Assembly: GCA_039932715.1 (NCBI GenBank)
Contig: JBDTPN010000009.1
Coordinates: 1-64,000, forward strand
From: ZC4RG30 sp039932715
Lineage (GTDB): Bacteria; Pseudomonadota; Gammaproteobacteria; Steroidobacterales; Steroidobacteraceae
Direction: 5' to 3'
DNA length: 64,000 nt
Every line of letters starts with the position of its first letter. The first letter of the stretch is position 1. The notes beneath the pieces are model-generated. The model had not been told where the DNA came from and made no database searches. It saw nothing but the letters and a program-made list of their open reading frames with translations. Of the stretch, positions 33,006 through 41,400 are shown one piece after another. A program made the position numbers and the translations under genes.

Positions 33006-33974
33006 ATGCGTTGTAAAGTAGTTACCACTTTCCTGTTATTCGCTGCATGCACATTGCCGGCACTCGCCGCCCCCTCCAGGATGCAAGCGGTCGTGCAGAC
33101 CGACTCCGGGCTGCAGTTGCAAGCAGTGGACACGCCAAAGCCGGGGCCTGGCCAGGTTCTGATCAAGGTTTACGCCGCGGGCGTCAACCCCGTGGATTGG
33201 AAACGCAAGGCCCAGATCCCGGGATTCGATGCTGCGGGGGTGATCGACAGCGTGGGCAGCGGCACTTCAGGTTGGAAGACGGGTGATGCAGTGGTGGCGC
33301 GGGTCAGCGCAGGCTATGCCCAGTACGCCATCGCCCTCGCCGAGGAAACCATTCACAAGCCTGCGAGCCTGACCTTCGAACAGGCAAGTGGCATCCCGGT
33401 GGCCGGTATCGCAGGTTTCCGTGCGGCCGAAGCGGCGCATATACAGCCTGGCCAGCGTGTTGCCGTTATTGGTGCCGCAGGTGGTGCAGGATCGGTCGCC
33501 GTGGAGGTGGCCAAAGCCCATGGCGCCAGGATCATCGCTTCCGGACATTCATCGCAGCAGGCATATCTCAAGTCACTGGGCGTGGATGAGTTCGTCGCCT
33601 ACGACAAGGAAAATGTTGCTGCGCGCATCCGCAATGTCGACGCCGTACTCAACATGGTCGATACGCAGGCTGTGCGTTCCCTGGCCTATGTGCGCAGGGG
33701 TGGGCATTTCACATCCATCGCTGGAGGGCCGGGAGATGATAAATGCGCTGCCGCTGGCGTTACCTGCGTCATCATTACTGGCGCCTACCAGGTGATCACG
33801 CAGGGCGATGCGCTGCGCGCACTGGGTGCCATGGCTGGCAAAGGCCAATACCATGTGACTGTTTCGCGCAGTTTCCCGCTGGCTGAGGCTGCTGCCGCAC
33901 AGGAGCTGGGACGCACCGGCGACACCACGGGCAAGATCGTCCTTGTGGTTGATCCCAGGGCAAAGCAGCGCTAA
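33006..33974 (+). CDS. Exported zinc-free MDR-family oxidoreductase (quinone reductase-like)
   Basis: 322 residues. It has a clear signal peptide (MRCKVVTTFLLFAACTLPALA-APS) preceded by AAGGGG at good spacing. The MDR fold follows: MQAVVQTDSGLQLQAVDTPKPG, GQVLIKVYAAGVNPVDWK, GFDAAGVIDSVGSG, the nucleotide-binding VAVIGAAGGAGSVAVEVAKAHGA at about 153-175, and a C-terminal GKIVLVVDP. It lacks the zinc-binding cysteines, as quinone reductases do. These enzymes use NADPH in the cytoplasm, so export is unusual. Internal ATG 33081 (typical MDR start) has only AGG touching it, so the exported form is favoured. Confidence 0.8.
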   Translation: MRCKVVTTFLLFAACTLPALAAPSRMQAVVQTDSGLQLQAVDTPKPGPGQVLIKVYAAGVNPVDWKRKAQIPGFDAAGVIDSVGSGTSGWKTGDAVVARVSAGYAQYAIALAEETIHKPASLTFEQASGIPVAGIAGFRAAEAAHIQPGQRVAVIGAAGGAGSVAVEVAKAHGARIIASGHSSQQAYLKSLGVDEFVAYDKENVAARIRNVDAVLNMVDTQAVRSLAYVRRGGHFTSIAGGPGDDKCAAAGVTCVIITGAYQVITQGDALRALGAMAGKGQYHVTVSRSFPLAEAAAAQELGRTGDTTGKIVLVVDPRAKQR

Positions 33975-34084
33975 ACACTGACTGCGGCGTAAGGCAATTC
34001 TTACAGGCGTCGCGGCCAAAGGCCGATGCCGCGGCGCGGCGTGTGCGAACACACTGTCACGTACCACACAGGAGTTGCTGCACC

Positions 34085-35413
34085 ATGCATTTTTCTCGAT
34101 TCCGTGCAGCAGCCTCCGTGGCCATTCTGCTGGTTGTGTGCGCCTGCACCTATACCGCCAATACCGTGCCGTCCGACTCCCCAAGATCGAGCCAGGGGCA
34201 GCACCCGGAGCTTCCACTCGCTACCCACCGATTGATTCCTACTCTGCAGATCGCGCCGGCCAAAGGCTGGCCCGCGGGTGGCAAGCCGATTGCTGCGGCG
34301 GGTATCAACGTCAACGCTTTCGCCAGCGGTCTTGCACATCCGCGCTGGCTGTATACCTTGCCCAACGGTGACGTGCTGGTAGCGGAAACAAATGCACCGC
34401 CAAAGCCCGAGGATGGCAAGGGCATCAAGGGCGCAGTGATGAAGGCGGTGATGGCCAAAGCAGGCGCCGCGGCGCCGACGGCCAATCGCATCACGCTGCT
34501 GCGCGATGTCGATGGCGACGGTGTCGCTGAAGTCTCCAGCGTGTTCATCGACAATCTCAATTCACCATTTGGCATGGCGCTGGTTGGATCCACACTTTAC
34601 GTGGCCAACACCGATGCGGTGATCGGCTTTGCCTACGTCGATGGCGTGACGTCAATTCACGGTGCGGGCATCAAGCTGACGGATCTGCCCGGCGGTCCAC
34701 TCAATCACCATTGGACCAAGAACATAATTGCCAGCGGCGATGGCACGCACCTCTATGCAACCGTGGGCTCCAACAGCAATGTGGCGGAGAACGGGCTCGA
34801 TAAGGAAGAGGGCCGCGCCGCAATCTGGGAAATCGATATTCGCACCGGAGCGAAGCGGCTGTATGCCACCGGACTGCGCAATCCCAACGGCCTGGCCTGG
34901 GAGCCGTCTACTGGAGTGCTGTGGGTGGTGGCCAATGAGCGTGATGAACTGGGCAACGATCTGGTGCCAGATTACCTGACCTCAGTGAAGGACGGAGCGT
35001 TTTACGGTTGGCCCTACAGCTATTACGGGCAGCACGTCGACGCAAGGGTCAAGCCGCAGAACGCCGCTCTGGTCGCATCCGCAATTGCCCCTGATTTCGC
35101 GCTGGGTGCCCACGTCGCCGCGCTGGGCCTGGTAGCTGCACAGCACACGGCACTGCCCGCGCCATTCATGAACGGCATGTTCATCGGCGAGCACGGATCC
35201 TGGAATCGCAAGCCAATGAGCGGTTACAAGGTGGTGTTCGTGCCATTTGTGAAGGGCACGCCCGCTGCCTTGCCCATGGATGTCTTGACCGGGTTCATAG
35301 GCCGCACAGGTGAAGCCTGGGGGCGTCCGGTTGGCGTGGCGCTGGACAAGCGCGGTGCCCTGCTGGTTGCAGATGATGTCGGCAACACGGTATGGCGCGC
35401 CGCGTCCCGGTGA
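34085..35413 (+). CDS. Exported PQQ-type sugar (sorbosone/glucose) dehydrogenase
   Basis: 442 residues from ATG 34085 with AGGAG ten bases upstream. The signal sequence ends in VAILLVVCACTYT and may be a lipoprotein signal, though the lipobox is not perfect. The beta-propeller blocks are FASGLAHPRWLYTLPNGDVLVAET, TLLRDVDGDGVAEVSSVF, SPFGMALVGSTLYVANTDAV, LYATGLRNPNGLAWEPSTGVLWVVANERDELG and GEHGSWNRKPMSGYKV with EAWGRPVGVALDKRGALLVADD (given here in pieces). They match soluble PQQ-dependent sugar dehydrogenases of the L-sorbosone type. It oxidises sugars in the periplasm with PQQ; no pqq genes are in this window. The large glucan synthase gene starts 10 bp downstream. Confidence 0.88.
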   Translation: MHFSRFRAAASVAILLVVCACTYTANTVPSDSPRSSQGQHPELPLATHRLIPTLQIAPAKGWPAGGKPIAAAGINVNAFASGLAHPRWLYTLPNGDVLVAETNAPPKPEDGKGIKGAVMKAVMAKAGAAAPTANRITLLRDVDGDGVAEVSSVFIDNLNSPFGMALVGSTLYVANTDAVIGFAYVDGVTSIHGAGIKLTDLPGGPLNHHWTKNIIASGDGTHLYATVGSNSNVAENGLDKEEGRAAIWEIDIRTGAKRLYATGLRNPNGLAWEPSTGVLWVVANERDELGNDLVPDYLTSVKDGAFYGWPYSYYGQHVDARVKPQNAALVASAIAPDFALGAHVAALGLVAAQHTALPAPFMNGMFIGEHGSWNRKPMSGYKVVFVPFVKGTPAALPMDVLTGFIGRTGEAWGRPVGVALDKRGALLVADDVGNTVWRAASR

Positions 35414-35423
35414 AGCGTTTCGC

Positions 35424-38400
35424 ATGCTGACCTCTGCCGACGATCAAGCAACAGAAGGCGAACTGTGGGATGTCGAAAGACTGGAGCGCCACGGCCGCTT
35501 CCTGGCCGAGAGCAGCAGTGCGTTCATGGACACCGGGCGACTGGATCTTACCGGTCGTCTCAAGCTCAATGCGCAAGCACTGGAATCAGCTTACGAAACC
35601 ATCGTTACTGCGCTGCGGGCAGGGCGTGCCATCACTCCTGCAGCCGAGTGGATCGTGGACAACTTCCACGTGGTCACCGAGCAACTCAGCGATATTCCGC
35701 TGCGGCTTACAGTCAAGCTCTGGCGCGACCTGCCGGCGGCAGACCATAAGGACGCGGGCGGTTGGCCACGCATATTGCATATCGCGCTCGAATACCTGCG
35801 ACACACGCTGTGGCAATTCAACCCGGATAGTTTGAGCCGCCTGCTTGCGGGGTATCAGGAAGTCGCCCCGCTGCGGATGCGGGAGCTGTGGGCGCTGTAT
35901 CCCATCCTGCGCATCGCCTTGATCGATGAGTTGCGCCGCGTCGCAGTCCGGGTAGAGGACTCACTGGCCGCGCGTGCCGCGGCCGATGCAGCGGCCGATT
36001 CGATAGTGTACGGAGAGGGTCCGGAAAAACTGGAACTGGACCTGCTGTCCCCGCCACAAGTCGAAGGCAGGTTCATTGGCCCCTACATTGTCCAGCTCGC
36101 GCACCGACTGCAGAGCATGGGAGAACGTGGACGGCCGCTGCTCGATGAACTTTCGACAGAACTGGCCAAACGCGGTACCACCATTGACGATTTCATCCAG
36201 CGCCAGCACGCCCGGCGCAGTGCCAGCAACCTGGCGGCGCGCAACATCATCACCAGCCTGCGCACGCTGACATCATTCAATTGGCGTTCGCTGTTTGAAA
36301 ATGCATCGCAGGTGGAATTGGCCTTGCGTCAGCAGCCCTCGTACACAGCCTGTGATCGACGCACGCGGGACCGATACCGCAACTGCATCGAGGAACTGGC
36401 CACTGCGACCATGCAGGATGAACTGGCCATCACGCGCCAGACGCTGGTTCTGCTCGACGGCGCCGATCTAGGCAGCTGGTTGATCGGACCCTGCCGGCCG
36501 CAGTTGGAGGCGGCGCTCGAATTTCCAATGTCCGTCGCGCACCGCCTGAAGCGTTGGTCCATCCGGCATTCCCATGGGTTGTACCTCAGCAGCGCAGCTG
36601 CGCTGACGTTGGCACTGACGGCAGTGGCCGTGTACGCGGGCGCCGCCTGGCAAGGTATGCCGCATCCTTCCATCCTGGTGCTGGTGTTGCTGGCCATGTT
36701 CCCTCTCTCGGAAGTCGCGCTTGGCTGGCTCAACCGCCAATGGTTGCGGGCCTTTCCAGCGCGACACCTGCCACGCCTCGCGCTGGAAGCTGGCCTGGAA
36801 CCGGGCATGAAGACACTGGTGGTGGTGCCCACCCTGCTGCGCTCCACTGCAGATGCGCGCGCCGCATGCCGCCAGCTGCACGTACATGCATTGGCGAATC
36901 CCGATGCGCACATGTATTTCGCGTTGCTTACAGATTGGGCCGACAGCGCGACGCAGAGCGCCCCCGATGACGAACTGATCCTGCAGGCCGCACGCGACGG
37001 GATCGCCGCCCTCAACGCGCAGCGCGGCCAGTCCGAGGCAAACGGAGAGCCCAAATTCTTCCTGCTGCACCGACGTCGCCAATGGAACGATCGCGAGCGG
37101 TGTTACATGGGATGGGAGCGCAAGCGAGGCAAGCTGGAGGAATTGAACCGGCTGCTGACAGGACACGGGTCCACCAGTTTCCTTGAGCAGGAGGGCATAC
37201 CGCTGCCGCCCGCGGACATTCGCTACGTACTGACAGTGGATGCAGACACCCGCGTGCCCTTGGGATGCATCAAGGATCTCGTGGGTATCGCTGCACATCC
37301 GCTCAATCGGCCAGTGGTGTCCGCACAACGGCGGGTGGTGCGCGGTTACGGCGTGCTGCAACCACGTATCACGCCGCTGCTGCCAGGTCCTGAAGAACGC
37401 TCGCTGTACCGGGAGATAGTGACCAGCGGCAGCGGCGTGGATCCCTACGCTGCTGCGATCTCCGACCTCAACCAGGACGTGTTTGGCGAAGGGCTGTTCA
37501 CCGGCAAGGGGCTTTACGATGTCCACGCATGGGAGCAGGCGCTGAAGGATCGCGTTCCCCCCAATGCCATGCTCAGCCATGATTTGTTTGAAGGGCTGTT
37601 CGCCCGCTGCGCGCTGGTCACGGACATAGAGCTGTTCGAAGACTTTCCATCGCATTCCGAAGTGGCCGCTGCCCGCTCGCACCGCTGGATCCGCGGTGAT
37701 TGGCAGTTACTCCCGTGGATAGTGGGTCTGCGGGGTGGGTTGCCGCCGCTGGGCAGATGGAAAATGCTCGACAACCTGCGCAGATCGTTGCTCGCCCCGT
37801 GTTGCGTTGCATTGCTGATTGCGGCGTATGCCATTCGCGGATCCAGCCCGCTGGTGTGGTTGATTGCAGTCATGTTGCCGTGGCTGTGGCCTGCGTTGAG
37901 CGTTGCATTCGGCCGCCTTGTGCGCACACCCGCGGCCATTTCGCGGCGCACGCATTTGCGCATCCTGGTTGCCGATGCGGGCGAAGACCTGGCGCGTGCT
38001 GCGGTGTCGCTTGCTTTGTTGGCGCAAAACGCCTGGCTTAGCGTCGATGCCATCTCGCGCGCATTGTTCAGGTTGGCGATTTCGAAGCGCCGCATGCTCG
38101 AGTGGGTCACTGCCGCACAGTCGAAGGCCAGCCGTGGCACGGCGCTGGCCAGTTTCGCCTGGCCGCTCAAGAGTGCCAGTATCGTAATTGTCGCGGCCGT
38201 CGCTGCGCTGATGGCGACGAATCCGCCGGCGCTGGTCGCCGCTGCGCCGATGCTGTTGCTCTGGTGGCTCTCGCCCCTGTTGGCGCAATTCCTGAGCCGG
38301 CCCCTGGATACCCAGAGTCGCGAGCTGGAGATGCCGGAGCAGGTGGCAAGTGAATTGCGGGGCGTTGCGCGCCTGACCTGGAAGTACTTCGAGAAATTCG

Positions 38401-41400
38401 TCACCGCCGAGGATCACTTCCTGCCGCCGGACAACTACCAGGAGGATCCGGTGCCGGTGATTGCACACCGCAGTTCGCCCACTAACATCGGCCTGTACCT
38501 GCTTTCAACCGTGGCGGCGCGCGACTTCGGATGGCTGAGCCTGCACGAACTCGCCCAGCGGCTGTCCGCCACGTTCTCGACACTCGAGAAGCTGGAGCGA
38601 TTCGAAGGCCATTTCCTCAACTGGTATGACACCCGAACCCTGCTGCCGCTGTTGCCATGCTATGTGTCCACCGTGGACAGCGGCAACCTGGCTGGCCACC
38701 TGTTGACGTTGCGCCGGGCCTGCATGGAACTGCCTTGCGCACCTTACCTTGCGCGACGCGCGCTTTCCGCGCCGCTGGATGCCATCGTCAATTGTCGCAA
38801 GGCCCTGGCGGCAACTGGTCCAGCAGGGCTGGAATTCGCGGATGTGCGCGGCAGGTTGTTCGACGGATTAAGCGACTTGCAATTGATTCTGAATGGCGAT
38901 GCAGCGACCCTGGGCGAAGCCCGCGCCATTTTCCAGGCAGCGACATTGCAGCTCAGCCGCCTGATCGACACGGTTCCACCTTCAATGCCGGCAGACGTGA
39001 GCGGTTGGTTGCAGCAGGCGAGCCGGGACATCGAATCGCACCTGCTGGAGTTGCAGAAAGCGGGACCCGCGGCATCCGCGTTATCCCGCAATGCGTCGCT
39101 GCAGCAGCTGGCGGCAGTGGCCGGTGCTGATGAGCATTGTCTTGCCCTGGTTGCGGCGCTGGATCAGGTGGCCGCGCAGTGCCAGAGGCTGGTGGCCGAC
39201 ATGTCATTCAGTTTCCTGTTCGATCGCGAGCGCGGGCTGTTCTCCATAGGCTATCGGGTAGCTGATCGAAAATTGGACAGCAGCTACTACGACCTGCTGG
39301 CTTCCGAGGCCAGGCTTGCCAGCCTGGTTGCCATCGCCAAGGGCGATGTGCCGCGCTCGCATTGGTTCCGGCTGGGGCGTCGGCTCACGGGTGGTCGGCG
39401 CCGACCGGTGCTCGCATCGTGGTCAGGATCCATGTTTGAGTACTTGATGCCGTCGCTGGTAATGCAGGAGCCGCGTCTGAGCCTGCTCGACCAGACCAAC
39501 GGCCGCGCAGTGCGACAGCAGATCAGTTACGGGGAACGACACCGGCTGCCCTGGGGTATATCCGAGTCGGCGTACAACGTGCGTGATCGTGAGTTCACTT
39601 ATCAATACTCGAGCTTCGGCTTGCCATCGCTGGGTCTCAAGCGCGGTCTGGCGGCGGACTATGTGGTTGCCCCCTACGCCTCCGCGCTGGCAGCCATGTA
39701 TCGACCGGTGGAGGCGTATCGCAACCTGCGCGAAATTGCCCGCAGGTCGGGCCAGGGGGAATACGGCTTCTACGAGGCACTGGATTTCACTGCTGCACGC
39801 ATTCCGGAAGGCAAGTCGGTGGCCGTGGTGCGCGCCTACATGGCGCACCATCAGGGCATGAGCCTGGTCGCGCTGGACAATGTGCTGCAGGACCGCATCA
39901 TGCAGAGGCGCTTCCATGCTGAGCCGCGCATCACGGCTGCAGACCTGCTGTTGCAGGAACGCGGCATCCGCTTCGTTGAAGCTCCTGAACTGATTGAGGC
40001 CGACGTGCCGGTGTCCCAGGGCGTTGACCAGACGCTGGAAGTCTCGCGCACGGTGGTAGGTCACAGCTCCCCCACACCGCTGATGCACCTGCTGTCCAAC
40101 CGCACCTATTCGGTGATGGTCACTGACTCCGGTGGCGGCTACAGCAGCTGCCGCTCCAGGGCTGTGACCCGTTGGCGCGAAGATGCAACGCAGGACTCCT
40201 GGGGCAGCTTCATCTATCTCTATGACCTGGAATACGAAAAGCTCTGGTCGGCTGGTTTCCAGCCCACGGCGGTAACTCCGGACGAGTATCACGTGCACTT
40301 CAATGAGGAGAACGTGATCATCGCGCGCCGCGACGGCGTGCTGCGCACGACGCTGGCGGTGATCGTGGCCACGGCCGATGATGGCGAGCTGCGCCGGATC
40401 ACGCTGCAGAATGACAGCTCGCGGCCGCGCGAGGTCGAGGTCACTTCTTTCGCGGAAATTGTGCTGGCGCCGCAGGCAGCGGATGTCGCACACCCTGGCT
40501 TCTCCAACCTGTTCATACAGACGGAGTTCATTGCACATGCGGGCGCACTGCTGGCAACCCGCCGACCACGCAGTGATCGCGAAGCACCGGTCTGGGCCAT
40601 GCATGTCATCGCGGGATCCGGTGATCCACCTGCCGGCCTGCAATATGAGACGGACCGAAGGCAATTTCTGGGGCGTGGCAACAGTGTCCGAAATCCACAA
40701 GTCATGCGCGGCGCGAAGTCCCTTTCCAACACCGTTGGGAATGTGCTTGATCCTGCTTTCAGCTTGCGCACCAGCGTGGTTGTGCCAGCCAGGGGCAGTA
40801 TCAGCGTGACCTTCGCCACATTCATCGCCACTTCCCGTGAACACGCACTGGAGCTGGTAGAGAAATACCGGACCCCGGCCCTTTTTGAACACGTGTCGGA
40901 AGCGGCCTGGACCTTTGCCCGCGCCGAACTCTATTACCTGCAGAGCAGCCTCAGCGAGGCAATGCTGTTTCAGACTCTGGCATCACACCTGCTGGTCGCC
41001 ACGCCGCAGCTGCGAGCCGCTGCCGGCATCGGCGCCAACACGCTGGACGTGCCACATCTGTGGCGGTTCTCGATTTCCGGCGATCGTCCCATCCTGCTGA
41101 TTCGCTGTCACAGCCAGGACGACATGGGATTCATCCAGCAGTGCCTGCGTGCCCAGGAATACCTGCGCATGAAGCGGCTGGTGATCGACGTGGTGATTCT
41201 CAATGAGCGCCGGCATTCCTATATCCAGGACCTGCAACACGCCATAGAGCGCATCGCGCGGGCCTTCACTCCGCAGTCTGGCGAAGCCGAAGACCGGGGA
41301 GGAATCTATCCGGTGGCAATCACCGCCATGACGGATGCCGAACGCATACTCCTTTTAACCATGGCCCGGGTAGTGCTTGAACCGACGCTGGGAAGTCTTG

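Noticed and set aside
35310..35423. ndvB starting at ATG 35310
   Set aside because: This stretch lies in the sugar dehydrogenase coding region in another frame; ATG 35424 follows that gene's stop.
36468..40892. Long antisense frames within ndvB
   Set aside because: They follow from GC-rich codon use of a very long gene; no start sites or motifs support them.
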